A stretch of DNA of 64,000 nt, taken from NCBI GenBank assembly GCA_019651095.1, contig BOXR01000004.1, positions 1-64,000 on the forward strand, in the 5' to 3' direction. Position numbers and translations under genes: made by a program. This stretch comes from Ectothiorhodospiraceae bacterium (GTDB lineage: Bacteria; Pseudomonadota; Gammaproteobacteria; GCA-002705445; GCA-002716945). The stretch's first letter is position 1; every line of letters starts with the position of its first letter. Of the stretch, positions 53,562 to 63,779 are shown piece after piece. The notes beneath the pieces were generated by a model. The model was not told the origin of the DNA. It did not search any database and was given only the letters and a program-made list of their open reading frames with translations.

Positions 53562-54260
53562 ATGAAAAGTATATTTATAACGCTATCATTAATATTGTTC
53601 GTATCATGCGCTAAAAAAGAAGATGCTGATATAAATAAAATTGTTTCAGATGCATACCCAAATGTATCAATAGAGAGCCTAAAAAAAATAGATGAAAATT
53701 TTCATGAAATTATCATTAATAATCAAATATATTATGCAACAAACGATGGTAAATATTTAATAGTTGGTAGTGTGATTGATTTAGACACTAAAGAAAGCAT
53801 TACTGAAAATACCAAAATGGAGCAACGTTTAAAAGTAATTAATTCAATTGATCAAAGTTATCAAGTAATATATAAGCCTGATAAAACAGATTATGTTCTT
53901 ACTATCTTTACTGATGCATCATGTCCATATTGTCAGAAGTTACATAATGAGCTATCTGGACTTCTTGAGAATAATATTGAGGTTAGATATGTTTTATTTT
54001 CTAGAAATGGCAAAGACGTTGATGCTTATGGACAACTCGTATCAGCATGGTGTGCAGATAATAGAGTAGAGGCCATTGATAGTATATTTCAAGGAGATTT
54101 GATAGATGATAATGCAACATGTATAAACCCTCTTGATAGGAACTTTGAGTACGCTAGTGCATTGTCCGTTGAGGGCACTCCAACAATATTTTTAGAAGAT
54201 GGTAGGATTATTCCCGGATATCAAAGCTATGAGAAAATACTTGCATTCATTAAGAACTAA
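53562..54260 (+). CDS. dsbC: Thiol:disulfide interchange protein DsbC, possible lipoprotein
   Basis: Periplasmic disulfide isomerase. 232 residues: signal peptide, N-terminal dimerisation domain, thioredoxin fold with CPYC in FTDASCPYCQKLH and the cis-Pro loop EGTPTIFLEDG. A second Cys pair (AWCADN, ATCINP) matches the structural disulfide of DsbC. The signal ends SLILFVSCAKKE, with Cys16 preceded by F-V-S, a near-lipobox that would make it membrane-tethered. It starts 2 bases after xerD. Its end overlaps sbcB by 11 bases, tail to tail. Confidence 0.92.
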   Translation: MKSIFITLSLILFVSCAKKEDADINKIVSDAYPNVSIESLKKIDENFHEIIINNQIYYATNDGKYLIVGSVIDLDTKESITENTKMEQRLKVINSIDQSYQVIYKPDKTDYVLTIFTDASCPYCQKLHNELSGLLENNIEVRYVLFSRNGKDVDAYGQLVSAWCADNRVEAIDSIFQGDLIDDNATCINPLDRNFEYASALSVEGTPTIFLEDGRIIPGYQSYEKILAFIKN

Positions 54261-55672
54261 AGTCTTTTTCTAAATCATCAATATACTTTTTGATAATTTC
54301 AACTTCATCTTTCATGTCAGCGAATCTACTATCGTTGGATGCTTTTACAAGCTCCGCTTTAGCCTTTGAAATGGTAGTCCAAGGCACTTTTTCAGAATCA
54401 TTAAAAATTTTATTAGCTATGTAGTCTCTGTAATTACTGATATTTTCCTGAGTCAAGAGCTCCTCTCTTATCAGAGTAGAGCTTTCTCTTATATAACTCG
54501 ACTAATCTTTTATCTTCGAGCGTTCCAAGCTTAGTCAAAATATCATCTATTTCATTAAGCCCATCAATTTTTTTTATCAATGCCCAATCACTTGGTCCAG
54601 TAAAACCATTATAGAGCATCTCATCTACATGCTCTGATGCTGACAAATAATCTCTACTATCAACTTGATAATCTGCAAGTTGATCTACAAGATACTGATT
54701 TATGTTCATAATAAAATTACTTGCTGAATTTAGTAAGTTAAACTTAGCATCATAATTATTTTCATTTATTGAAAACTTCTGTTTCAGTACATCATCAAGA
54801 TGATCATACTTGAGTAATATAGGATAATCATTACTTTTAATTTTTTTTAGAATTTTATTTTTAAATAATGATCCTATATTTCTTGTTCTTGAGGTGAGAA
54901 CATCCTCTGTCACTTCCTCACACAAGTTGAAGAAAATTAGCTCTTTTGCATTATCTGGGTTACTTGTAAGAAAGCAAACGGGAGTGTATTCACCTGTGGA
55001 GGTTGTTGGCGGAATGAAACATATTTTATTTTCCTCAAGAAACTCTCTTACATTATTGTGATTTCGAAAAATCATCAGATGATCCCAAAAGTCTGCATCA
55101 TTTTTTTTGATGATCTCTGCGACACCTAGCGTAGCGTCAACATCACTCATTGCATCGTGAGCAAATTCATGTTTGACCTTATTATTTGCTGCAAGCTTTT
55201 CCAGCTTTAGACTCTTTCTTCCTTTTTCCTTATCTACGGGTATGTTTATATATGATTTATTTAAGTTGCATATTGATAGAATTATTTTAAATAAATCTAT
55301 CCGTGAATTATTATTTGTATTTGTTAAATACGGGGCATGAAGTGAATGATATAAGCTCGACCTCAAAAACTTTTCATCAAAATTAATATTGTTATAACCA
55401 ATAAATACAGCAGGTGACCATGATGTTAGTTTTTGATGTACTTTGTCCATGAACTCATAGAAGGATTGTTTGGTATCAAGATCCCTAAGATCAGTTTTTG
55501 TAATAAGCATTGCTGTAGGTGAGGGTATAACCCCATCTCTCAGTCTACACTTCTCATTAAGCTCATCGAGCACATGGAAGTTCTCATCTACAAGTTTAGC
55601 TGCTAATTGAATTGGCTGATCAAAGTAGAAATTTAATCCAGATGTTTCAAAATCATAAAAAACATAATTCAT
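54250..55672 (-). CDS. sbcB: Exodeoxyribonuclease I SbcB, frameshifted near the end
   Basis: 3'-5' single-strand DNA exonuclease. DEDDh residues are visible: YDFETSGLNFYF, IGYNNINFDEKFLR and HDAMSDVDATLGVA. The SH3-like and C-terminal domains follow (YNGFTGPSDWALI). The main frame ends at 54434 after a change near 54460; the last 67 residues (ENISNYRDYIANKIFND to LEKDFSS) continue in the next frame to 54250. Divergent from parE with a 41-base gap. Confidence 0.95.
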
Positions 55673-55676
55673 TTAT

Positions 55677-55682
55677 ATTATA
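55677..55682 (-). promoter_or_regulatory. Candidate -10 box of sbcB
   Basis: TATAAT on the minus strand ends 4 bases before the sbcB ATG, with no Shine-Dalgarno sequence. On the plus strand TATTAT (55701-55706) stands 7 bases before parE. Both suggest very short or absent 5' leaders in this gap. Confidence 0.3.
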
Positions 55683-55713
55683 TTCGGGATAGTGTAATCT
55701 TATTATACACAAC

Positions 55714-57612
55714 ATGGTTAAAAAGACATATACCGCATCTGATATAGAAATTTTAAAAGGTATCGAACCAGTTCAAAAGAGACCTGGTATGTACACTGAT
55801 ACATCAACACCTAACCATTTACTTCAAGAAGTAATCGATAATTGCGTAGATGAGTCTATTGCTGGCTTCTGTAACAATATCGATATCACAGTCAATAAGG
55901 ATGGCTCTTTCACTGTTAAAGATGACGGAAGAGGGATGCCTGTTGATATACACCCGGAGTATAAGAAATCTGGAGTCGAAGTCATTATGACGAATCTTCA
56001 CTCAGGCGCTAAGTTTAGTAATAAAAATTATAAATATTCAGGAGGGTTACATGGAGTTGGAGTATCTGTTGTCAGTGCACTCTCCGAGACATTAACTGTC
56101 AACGTTGAAAGAGCCGATGATCCTGATGTCTATGAGATAGTTTTTAAAAATGGACTAATCAGCAAAAAATTAACAAAAGTATCTAAAACTCAAAAAAAAT
56201 CTCATGGTACTACTATCACTTTTAAGCCAAATTCAACATATTTTGATAGCGATGCTATTGATATGAATAGATTGCATAAACTACTAGAGGCAAAATCTAT
56301 ACTCAAACCCGGCTTAAAGATAAAAATTTTTGATCTGAAATATCGCAAAGAAGAAAAAGTTTATTGTCACAGCGGTTCTCTAGATACTTATTTAAAAAAT
56401 TCACTTAAAGATATTGATCTATTGCCTAAGCAACCAATTTTAGTAGAGCTTGATACAGATCAATTTGAACTGACATCTACTTTATGTTGGCACCAAGATT
56501 CAAATGAGACTATACAAGATAGTTACGTCAATCTGATACCTACTTCTGATGGAGGGACTCATGTAAACTCTCTCAAATCAGCAGTAACTGACTCTATCAG
56601 AGAGTTTATGACTTCTCATAAATTGACTCCTAAAAACACAAAAATTATACCTGATGATATTTGGAAAAATACCTCATATCTCCTCTCCATAAAGATTTCA
56701 GACCCACAATTTATTGGCCAAACAAAAAATAAATTACAGTCAACATCAATAGGTTCGAAATTGACCACTCAACTCAAGGATAGACTGGAGTTATGGCTGA
56801 ATAATCATTCTGAGATATCTGAAGAAATTTGTAGTATCGCGATAAGTAACGCGCAAATGAGATCATCAATCGCTCCCAAGAAAACTAAAGCAACCACTAA
56901 GAGTATCATTCTCCCTAGTCGATTATCTGATTGCTCAAGCAAAGATGCTTCTGCTAATGAATTATTTCTTGTTGAGGGTGACTCAGCGGGAGGATCAGCA
57001 AAACAAGCGAGGGATAGAAATTTTCAAGCAATTTTACCTTTGAGGGGAAAAATACTAAATACGTGGGAGGTTTCATCAACAAAGATTCTGGAATCAAAGG
57101 AAGTTCAAGACATCAGTACATCTATTGGCGTAAAGCCTGGCGAGTCTGATTTATCAAAACTTAGATATGAAAAGATATGTATTTTAGCTGATGCAGATTC
57201 TGATGGCTTGCACATAGCAACTCTACTAATTGCCTTGTTCGTGAAGCACTTTCCTGATCTTGTTCTTAATGAACATATATATGTTTCACTTCCTCCACTA
57301 TACCGTCTAGATTTTAAAAACAGTGTTCTATACGCTATTTCAGATGAGCATATGACTGAAGTTCTAAAGCAAAATAAAATAAAATCTTCAGATCCGAAGT
57401 TAAGTATAACAAGATTCAAAGGACTTGGAGAAATGAACCCTTCACAGTTGAGGGACACGACACTTAATCCATCTTCACGAAAACTTTTACTACTTTCATT
57501 AGAAAATAAGGCGAAAGATATGAAATTATTAAACATGATGCTCTCTAAAAAGACATCCATAGATAGGAAGTTGTGGCTAGAGAAAAAGGGTAATCTTGTG
57601 CAGGCAAACTAA
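55714..57612 (+). CDS. parE: DNA topoisomerase IV subunit B
   Basis: ATPase subunit of the decatenating type II topoisomerase. 632 residues, intact: GHKL ATP site ([41 protein letters not shown]), transducer domain, TOPRIM with [20 protein letters not shown] and DADSDGLHI, and [15 protein letters not shown]. It lacks the insertion found in gammaproteobacterial GyrB, consistent with ParE. Its stop overlaps parC by one base. Confidence 0.95.
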   Translation: MVKKTYTASDIEILKGIEPVQKRPGMYTDTSTPNHLLQEVIDNCVDESIAGFCNNIDITVNKDGSFTVKDDGRGMPVDIHPEYKKSGVEVIMTNLHSGAKFSNKNYKYSGGLHGVGVSVVSALSETLTVNVERADDPDVYEIVFKNGLISKKLTKVSKTQKKSHGTTITFKPNSTYFDSDAIDMNRLHKLLEAKSILKPGLKIKIFDLKYRKEEKVYCHSGSLDTYLKNSLKDIDLLPKQPILVELDTDQFELTSTLCWHQDSNETIQDSYVNLIPTSDGGTHVNSLKSAVTDSIREFMTSHKLTPKNTKIIPDDIWKNTSYLLSIKISDPQFIGQTKNKLQSTSIGSKLTTQLKDRLELWLNNHSEISEEICSIAISNAQMRSSIAPKKTKATTKSIILPSRLSDCSSKDASANELFLVEGDSAGGSAKQARDRNFQAILPLRGKILNTWEVSSTKILESKEVQDISTSIGVKPGESDLSKLRYEKICILADADSDGLHIATLLIALFVKHFPDLVLNEHIYVSLPPLYRLDFKNSVLYAISDEHMTEVLKQNKIKSSDPKLSITRFKGLGEMNPSQLRDTTLNPSSRKLLLLSLENKAKDMKLLNMMLSKKTSIDRKLWLEKKGNLVQAN

Positions 57613-59870
57613 TGGCAAAAAACAAAGACCTATTTTCATCAAATATAGATAAAATTTCTATTGGTGCTTTTAGTGAGGACGCATATTTAAATTACTCCAT
57701 GTATGTGATTCTTGATCGAGCTTTACCAAGTCTGTTGGATGGACTAAAGCCTGTTCAAAGAAGAATAATTTATGCAATGAGTGAATTAGGTCTGAAACAT
57801 AACACTAAACACAAAAAATCAGCAAGAACAGTGGGGGATGTCCTGGGAAAATTCCATCCGCATGGAGATACAGCATGTTATGAAGCTATGGTTATGATGG
57901 CGCAATCATTTTCATATAACTCACCATTGATAGACGGACAGGGTAATTGGGGTACTCAAGATGATCCTAAGTCTTTTGCTGCCATGAGATATACCGAATC
58001 TAAGCTAACCAAATACTCTGATCTACTTCTTAGAAATCTTAAAAATGGTACTGTTGATTGGATACCAAATTTTGATGGCTCCCTTGATGAGCCTAAGTTT
58101 TTACCCTCACTTATCCCCAATATACTTGTAAATGGTAGCTCAGGCATTGCAGTCGGAATGTCAACAGATATTCCACCGCATAATCTTGGAGAAATAATCC
58201 TCGCTGTGCAACATTTGATAAAGAATCCTAAATGTAGTGTTAAAGATTTGATAGATTTTATTCCAGCCCCCGACTATCCAACAGGCGGGTCTCTTTTAAG
58301 AGATGAATCTGATATTGATGAAATTTATAACGAGGGGACTGGTAATATAAAACTACGAGCTGAGTATACTTCTAAGTCAAAAGAAATAACTATCAACTCT
58401 CTGCCTTATCAAGCATCTACCACAAAAATCATAGAACAAATTCAATCTCAAATTATTGAGAAGAAGATTAGCTTTATTGGATCTGTTGAGGATCAATCAG
58501 ATGAGAAAAACCCTGTAAAGATAATTATTAGAATCAAAGGCAGCAGTGTCAGCGCTGAAGATGTGATGAACCATCTATATTTCACCACAGATTTAGAGAG
58601 AAGTTACAGAGCAAATCTAAATATTATTACATCAGAAGGCAAGCCGAAGGTTATGAATTTAAGAGAAATTCTCTCTCAATGGTTAGCATTTCGTATGGAT
58701 ACATACAAGAAGCAGCTAAATCATGAGAATAATCAAATACTCGAAAGACTTCATATCCTTGAAGGCTTCTTAATAGTCTATAAACATCTAGATAAAATTA
58801 TTTCAATTCTTCGCAATGAGGATAATCCAAAACAAAAAATAATGAAAATTGGTAAGTTTACAGAAATACAGTATGAATCAATTGTGAATATGAGACTGAG
58901 AAACATTGCTAAACTTGAAGAGCAAAAAATTAATGATGAGTTCGCAAAGCTGAAGGAGAGAAATAAGGAGATTAGTTCTATATTAAAATCTAAATCTAAA
59001 TTAAATAAACTAATCAGTGAAGAACTCGATGAGTTGAGTGAAGAATATTCATCTGATAGAAAAACAAATATTCTGGAGGATGTATCCTCTTCTAAGCAAA
59101 TCAAGAAAGAAATCAAAATATCAAATGAAGCAATGTTTGTTGTTTTATCAACTAATGGTTGGATAAAATCTAATAGAGGTTCACTAGATAAAACCGACGA
59201 CCTTGCATTTAAATCAGGTGATACATTGCTCGATTATTTAAATATTGAGAACGACAAAGAGGTTGCCTTTTTCGATCAAAAAGGGTTCTTATACACGATG
59301 AGTGTCAATGATATGCCTTCTGGTAGAGGTTACGGTGAATCCTTAAAGAAATACTTTACCATTGATGATGGTATCCATGTTATCGGAATGGTTGATTCGA
59401 AAAATACTAATCATACACTACTAAGCACGGAGTCGGGATATGGTTTTATATGTGATAATCATGATCTTAGTTCCTCGAACAGAAAGGGTAAAGCTATCTT
59501 AAAGAACAAAGCATCAATGCTTTCAAAACCTGTTGCTTTTAAGATGGAAGACTATAAATACTATATATTGATAACTGATAAACAATACATGCTCGTCGGA
59601 GATTTATCCGATATACCGATAATGTCAAAAGGGAAGGGAGTAAAGTTGATCAATATTCCTAAGTCTGACGAGGAGGAAAAAATTGTTTTTTCTGGGGTAA
59701 TTAAAGACGGGGAAAGATTAGAGATTGCTAGTAAAAATAAAAGGACGAAATATATTGAATTTGAGGATTTAGAACCATATATTATGAGTAGAACAAGACG
59801 TGGGAAGAAGATAGATAATAAATATACCCACAAAAATGCTAAATTAATTTACAATACAGGGAAAAAATGA
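57612..59870 (+). CDS. parC: DNA topoisomerase IV subunit A
   Basis: DNA-cleaving subunit. 752 residues, the same length as E. coli ParC. The catalytic Tyr is in [12 protein letters not shown]. The quinolone-determining region reads [14 protein letters not shown]: Thr at the position of E. coli Ser80, Glu84 kept. The long coiled coil (about 365-490) and a five- or six-bladed beta-pinwheel C-terminus lacking a GyrA box follow. Overlaps htpX by 4 bases. Confidence 0.95.
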   Translation: MAKNKDLFSSNIDKISIGAFSEDAYLNYSMYVILDRALPSLLDGLKPVQRRIIYAMSELGLKHNTKHKKSARTVGDVLGKFHPHGDTACYEAMVMMAQSFSYNSPLIDGQGNWGTQDDPKSFAAMRYTESKLTKYSDLLLRNLKNGTVDWIPNFDGSLDEPKFLPSLIPNILVNGSSGIAVGMSTDIPPHNLGEIILAVQHLIKNPKCSVKDLIDFIPAPDYPTGGSLLRDESDIDEIYNEGTGNIKLRAEYTSKSKEITINSLPYQASTTKIIEQIQSQIIEKKISFIGSVEDQSDEKNPVKIIIRIKGSSVSAEDVMNHLYFTTDLERSYRANLNIITSEGKPKVMNLREILSQWLAFRMDTYKKQLNHENNQILERLHILEGFLIVYKHLDKIISILRNEDNPKQKIMKIGKFTEIQYESIVNMRLRNIAKLEEQKINDEFAKLKERNKEISSILKSKSKLNKLISEELDELSEEYSSDRKTNILEDVSSSKQIKKEIKISNEAMFVVLSTNGWIKSNRGSLDKTDDLAFKSGDTLLDYLNIENDKEVAFFDQKGFLYTMSVNDMPSGRGYGESLKKYFTIDDGIHVIGMVDSKNTNHTLLSTESGYGFICDNHDLSSSNRKGKAILKNKASMLSKPVAFKMEDYKYYILITDKQYMLVGDLSDIPIMSKGKGVKLINIPKSDEEEKIVFSGVIKDGERLEIASKNKRTKYIEFEDLEPYIMSRTRRGKKIDNKYTHKNAKLIYNTGKK

Positions 59871-60781
59871 AGAGAATATTTTATTTTATAGTTGTTAACA
59901 TTGCGATACTTTTTGTTTTAAGTATCTTTTTATCACTAACGGGCTTCACGGGTATCCTTCAGTCTAATGGAGTTGACCTGGATTACGATTCACTAATGCT
60001 ATTTTCATTGGTATTTGGTATGGGCGGATCCTTCATATCCCTGTACATGTCCAAATGGATGGCTAAGTCTATGGCCGGAGTAAAGTTAATCAATACTCCA
60101 TCAAATGAATTTGAAAAATGGTACTTAGATACGGTAAAGAGACAATCAGATCAACTAGGCCTCAAGATGCCAGAAGTAGGTATATTCAATTCTCCTCAAC
60201 CAAATGCTTTTGCGACAGGATCATCAAAAAATAGTTCTTTAGTTGCTCTTAGTACTGGTCTAGTTAGTGCTATGAATAGAGATGAGATTGAAGCTGTAAT
60301 AGGTCACGAGATGAGTCATGTAGCTAACGGCGACATGGTTACACTTACTCTTATACAAGGAATAGTAAATGCGTTCGTAATATTCTTTTCACGCGTAATT
60401 GGTCACTTCGTTGACCGCGTAATTTTAAAAAATGAAAGAGGCTATGGAATTGGATATTTCTTCACTGTTATCTTTGCGCAAGTAATTTTAGGAATACTTG
60501 CCTCTACAATAGTTTGTTGGTTCTCACGTATGAGAGAATTTCGAGCAGATATAGGTGGTGCACAACTTACATCAAAAACTAAAATGATAAACGCACTTAA
60601 AGCATTAGAAAGACAAGTTGCAGCTCCGCTCCCAGACCAAATGTTAGCTTTTGGTATCTCTAACAAAGGTCAGTCAAGCACATTGCAAAAACTTTTTTCG
60701 ACACACCCACCTCTAAGAAAAAGAATTGAGGCTTTAGAAAATTCACAGATCGAATCAGCTAGCCAACAACAATTGGGCTAA
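59867..60781 (+). CDS. htpX: Protease HtpX
   Basis: Membrane zinc metalloprotease for misfolded membrane proteins, complementary to FtsH. 304 residues: helices at about 5-27 and 43-65, zinc motif HEMSH in [15 protein letters not shown], two more helices (about 165-215), the third ligand region [10 protein letters not shown], and the [13 protein letters not shown] end. Intact. Starts within the last codons of parC. Confidence 0.95.
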   Translation: MKRIFYFIVVNIAILFVLSIFLSLTGFTGILQSNGVDLDYDSLMLFSLVFGMGGSFISLYMSKWMAKSMAGVKLINTPSNEFEKWYLDTVKRQSDQLGLKMPEVGIFNSPQPNAFATGSSKNSSLVALSTGLVSAMNRDEIEAVIGHEMSHVANGDMVTLTLIQGIVNAFVIFFSRVIGHFVDRVILKNERGYGIGYFFTVIFAQVILGILASTIVCWFSRMREFRADIGGAQLTSKTKMINALKALERQVAAPLPDQMLAFGISNKGQSSTLQKLFSTHPPLRKRIEALENSQIESASQQQLG

Positions 60782-61338
60782 TGGTTGATCATTCTTTATT
60801 AAAAAGTGGCAATAAAGTTCTTGTCGAAAATCAGCCCTATCTGATTATTGATACTGATTTTGTTAATCCTGGGAAAGGTCAAGCCTTCACAAAGATCAAA
60901 ATTAAAAATCTACTGAATAAGAAAATAATTGAAAAAACGGTAAAGATTGGTGAAGAACTTGATGAGGCCGATGTCCTGAATACCTCTATGCAATTTCTAT
61001 ATCAAGAATCTAATAATTTATTTTTTATGAATTTGGAATCATATGAACAACTTGAGCTGTCAGTTTCATCAGTAGATTTTGATCCTCGATGGCTGAATGA
61101 TGGGGATGAATGTGATGTTACGATATGGAACGATGCTATAATTGATGTGAATCTACCTAATTTTGTTACATGTAAGGTAATATCAACAGAAAATGTTGCG
61201 AAAGGTGATACTGTATCTACTACACTTAAAGATGCTGAACTTGATAATGGCATCATTATTAAAGTTCCGGCCTTTATAAAACAAGATGAAGAGGTTAAAG
61301 TAAATCCTACAACTGGTGAATATTCATCAAGGGCATAA
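60781..61338 (+). CDS. efp: Elongation factor P
   Basis: Relieves ribosome stalling at polyproline. 185 residues with three beta-barrel domains. The modified loop VNPGKGQAF carries Lys32, the residue that EpmA lysylates in E. coli (Lys34). LPNFVTCKV and the C-terminal KVNPTTGEYSSRA match the family. No epmA or epmB is in the window. Starts on the last base of the htpX stop. Confidence 0.94.
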   Translation: MVDHSLLKSGNKVLVENQPYLIIDTDFVNPGKGQAFTKIKIKNLLNKKIIEKTVKIGEELDEADVLNTSMQFLYQESNNLFFMNLESYEQLELSVSSVDFDPRWLNDGDECDVTIWNDAIIDVNLPNFVTCKVISTENVAKGDTVSTTLKDAELDNGIIIKVPAFIKQDEEVKVNPTTGEYSSRA

Positions 61339-61339
61339 T

Positions 61340-61720
61340 ATGAGCAAAGCACAAGAGAGAAGAAAGGCTGCAGAGCAACAAATACAAGAGCATAAAGCTA
61401 AAAAAAATAAGTATATAATAGCTGCAGTATTTTGGTTTCTATCAAGCTTATATATTTATTCTAATGATTCCGGATTTTCAGATGTCTATTCACTTAAACC
61501 TTTCATTTATTTTATAGTTGGTCCAGTTGTTGCGTCTATAGTCTTTGGTAATATCATGTTTTTTCTTCAAAAAATCATTGAAAAGGGTGTAATTGCATTT
61601 CTTGGAAACAATGCACAGAATCTTGTTTTACCAGTAATATCATTCATATTTTTCTGCGCTCTCGTTGGTATGTTTCTGGTAATATTCAAATTTGCTGAGC
61701 TTTTGCAAACAGTAATTTAA
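61340..61720 (+). CDS. Unknown three-helix membrane protein
   Basis: 126 residues; ATG 61340 directly follows the efp stop and is preferred to ATG 61316, which lies in efp. A charged, probably helical N-terminus (MSKAQERRKAAEQQIQEHKA) precedes three hydrophobic segments at about 25-42, 55-76 and 94-120. I do not recognise a family. It appears to be the last gene of the parE-parC-htpX-efp run or the first of a small membrane/photolyase group. Confidence 0.7.
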   Translation: MSKAQERRKAAEQQIQEHKAKKNKYIIAAVFWFLSSLYIYSNDSGFSDVYSLKPFIYFIVGPVVASIVFGNIMFFLQKIIEKGVIAFLGNNAQNLVLPVISFIFFCALVGMFLVIFKFAELLQTVI

Positions 61721-61742
61721 TCCTCCATTTTTATTTATATTC

Positions 61743-62078
61743 ATGTATGATATGCAAATGCCAATGATGCTAAGAGATATTCTTCTTCCTGTTATAATTT
61801 CGTCTATATATTGGATAACGTTTTATAATAAGCTACTATTTATTAATTTATTTATCTTTGTTGTAGTATCAATAGCCTATGTGTACTACTGTAAATGGGT
61901 TAACTCAAATTATGAATCTATCTTTGGAAAGGAATCGATAGATGAAAAATTGAAGGATACAAATTCTCTTAGTAGAAAATTAATATCTGCAATTTGGGTC
62001 TCTCATTTTGCATTTTTCTTCTTCGGAGGTATTAGTTTAGGTGTGTCAGTGCCTTTTATAATTTATTTTAATATCTAA
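61743..62078 (+). CDS. Unknown small membrane protein
   Basis: 111 residues, rich in Phe, Tyr and Ile, with hydrophobic segments at about 12-27, 31-50 and 81-108 and a polar loop (about 52-79). No recognised motif. It lies 22 bases after the previous membrane protein and 30 before the photolyase-like gene, all on one strand. Confidence 0.65.
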   Translation: MYDMQMPMMLRDILLPVIISSIYWITFYNKLLFINLFIFVVVSIAYVYYCKWVNSNYESIFGKESIDEKLKDTNSLSRKLISAIWVSHFAFFFFGGISLGVSVPFIIYFNI

Positions 62079-62108
62079 TAATAGATAACTTTATAGTTTT
62101 TAATATTC

Positions 62109-63227
62109 ATGGAAGATATACATAGCAAAGCAATAAAAAAGTTAGATGATTTTATTAATCATGACTTGCCACAATACTCTAGAGATCGTAATTATGATTT
62201 TGGTATCACTCGAAGAAACAATGTCTCAATGCTATCAAAGTATATTTCTCACAGAATAATAAATGAATATTCTGTAGTTAAAAGATCACTGGATAGATAT
62301 AAATTCAATAAAATAGAAAAATACATCCAAGAAGTGTTTTGGAGAATATATTGGAAAGGCTGGTTAGAGCATAGGCCTAAATTATGGAATGACTATTTAA
62401 GTTATTCTGTTAAAAACGTTGATAATGAAGTATTAGAAAAGGCATATTCAGGAACAACAAATATAGAATGTTTTAATGATTGGGTAGATGAGTTGAAATC
62501 AACGAATTATTTACATAATCACACAAGAATGTGGTTTGCAAGTATATGGATTTTCACATTAGATCTTCCTTGGCAGCTTGGTGCAAATTTTTTTATGAAA
62601 CATTTGTATGATGGCGATGCTGCCTCAAACACACTAAGTTGGAGATGGGTTGCTGGTTTACAAACAATCGGTAAGCACTATGTGGCTACATCATCTAATA
62701 TCTCAAAATTTACTAATGGTAAATACAGGCCAAATAACTTAAATGAAGATGCAGAGCCTATGGAAAGCTCGATGACTTATGATACCAATGAGTTAGATTT
62801 TATAAATCTTAACTCAGGCAATAAGAATCTAATTATTTTTGAAAATAATCTTGATGTAGAGTTTATTACTAAAATTAAAGACAATTATGAAAATATTTAT
62901 TTTGCATTACTTTCGAATGACAAGCGAGTACTTAAACTCTCTGAGAATGTGATGACATATAAGAATCTTTTAGTTGAAGATATTTCAAAAAAATTCACCG
63001 GCTCTTCAATCATGGTAGATGATGAATTAATATCTTTACTCACAAGTAATTCTTCTTTTGATGTTATTTATCCTTTTGTAGGAGAGAATCTATCATTTAT
63101 AAATAATCATAGTGTTTCAGATCACTTGAACTTTATTTATTTGGATGATGATATTCACTGCTTACAATTTTGTAAAAAGGTTTCTTTAATTTTAAAAAAA
63201 ATATACCGTCGATTGTTAAAAATATAA
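62109..63227 (+). CDS. Photolyase/cryptochrome-related protein with FAD domain at the N-terminus
   Basis: 372 residues. Residues 30-205 are the photolyase FAD-binding helical domain: SMLSKYISHRIINEY, IQEVFWRIYWKGWLEHRP, HNHTRMWFASIWIF, LPWQLGANFFM and DGDAASNTLSWRWVAG. The N-terminal alpha/beta antenna domain of normal photolyases is absent; instead about 140 residues follow the FAD domain (LIIFENNL, YENIYFALLSND, then FDVIYPFVGENL and FIYLDD) that look Rossmann-like and may be the displaced antenna domain. DNA repair is possible but unproven. Proteins of this form are, as I recall, found in surface-ocean bacteria. Confidence 0.82.
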   Translation: MEDIHSKAIKKLDDFINHDLPQYSRDRNYDFGITRRNNVSMLSKYISHRIINEYSVVKRSLDRYKFNKIEKYIQEVFWRIYWKGWLEHRPKLWNDYLSYSVKNVDNEVLEKAYSGTTNIECFNDWVDELKSTNYLHNHTRMWFASIWIFTLDLPWQLGANFFMKHLYDGDAASNTLSWRWVAGLQTIGKHYVATSSNISKFTNGKYRPNNLNEDAEPMESSMTYDTNELDFINLNSGNKNLIIFENNLDVEFITKIKDNYENIYFALLSNDKRVLKLSENVMTYKNLLVEDISKKFTGSSIMVDDELISLLTSNSSFDVIYPFVGENLSFINNHSVSDHLNFIYLDDDIHCLQFCKKVSLILKKIYRRLLKI

Positions 63228-63234
63228 TGAACCA

Positions 63235-63255
63235 AGATCAACTCTTTTAGTTGAT
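63235..63255 (+). terminator. Inverted repeat after the photolyase-like gene
   Basis: gatcaact (63235-63242) and agttgatc (63248-63255) form a perfect 8-bp stem with a 5-base loop, between two convergent genes. No T tract follows on either strand, so intrinsic termination is uncertain. Confidence 0.35.
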
Positions 63256-63271
63256 CCATGTATCTTAATAA

Positions 63272-63433
63272 TTATCTGAATAATATAGTTAATAAAATTC
63301 CAGTAACTAAAACAATTCCTAAAGATGAGAGAACAGGTAGTTTTTTCATTATACCTTTTCTCCAAAAATCAGGCTCGTCTCGCCATGTATCAGTGTCTTT
63401 CCAAAATTGATCTTTTTGTCTATTAGCTTTCAT
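63272..63433 (-). CDS. Small membrane protein, 53 residues
   Basis: Reads MKANRQKDQFWKDTDTWRDE in a charged, Trp-rich N-terminal half (four Trp-containing repeats of the W-x5-6-W kind), then one membrane segment at about 31-51 and ends LFR. It sits 19 bases after the MazG-like gene on the same strand. Clean start, stop and a protein-like composition support a real gene; no family recognised. Confidence 0.55.
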   Translation of the reverse strand: MKANRQKDQFWKDTDTWRDEPDFWRKGIMKKLPVLSSLGIVLVTGILLTILFR

Positions 63434-63452
63434 AGGTTATATTTAAAAATAT

Positions 63453-63755
63453 CTAACTGTCTCCCTCTTTGACAAAAACACCATCAACCATCTTACCTTT
63501 TCGATCTTTTATATCCTCATACGCAACTTTTAAACACTCATCCATAGTTAAATTATTTCTAACTAGTATATTTATCAAAACAACCATGATATCGCCCACA
63601 TCATCTCTAAAATCTTTTGATTTACATAAACTATCAGATAATTCTCCTACTTCTTGTATTAGTTTCATATATTGATCTTTATCTGTGCTTCCTTCAATAA
63701 GGTTTCTGTCCAAGTGCCATTGCCCAATTAGTTTTTCATAATTAATCTGTGTCAT
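63453..63755 (-). CDS. MazG-like nucleotide pyrophosphohydrolase
   Basis: 100 residues of the all-alpha NTP pyrophosphohydrolase type. The metal motifs are IQEVGELSDSL and FRDDVGDIMVVLINI, with ECLKVAYEDIKDRKGKM and VFVKEGDS at the end, as in phage and bacterial MazG-like proteins. It probably hydrolyses an (d)NTP to the monophosphate, for house-cleaning. Too short for full two-domain MazG. Confidence 0.85.
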   Translation of the reverse strand: MTQINYEKLIGQWHLDRNLIEGSTDKDQYMKLIQEVGELSDSLCKSKDFRDDVGDIMVVLINILVRNNLTMDECLKVAYEDIKDRKGKMVDGVFVKEGDS

Positions 63756-63779
63756 AGTGTTACTCTGCTCTTTTTATTA

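Noticed and set aside
57105-57560. 151-residue antisense open frame in parE
   Set aside because: Mirror of the conserved TOPRIM and C-terminal coding region; Ser/Phe-rich composition typical of antisense frames.
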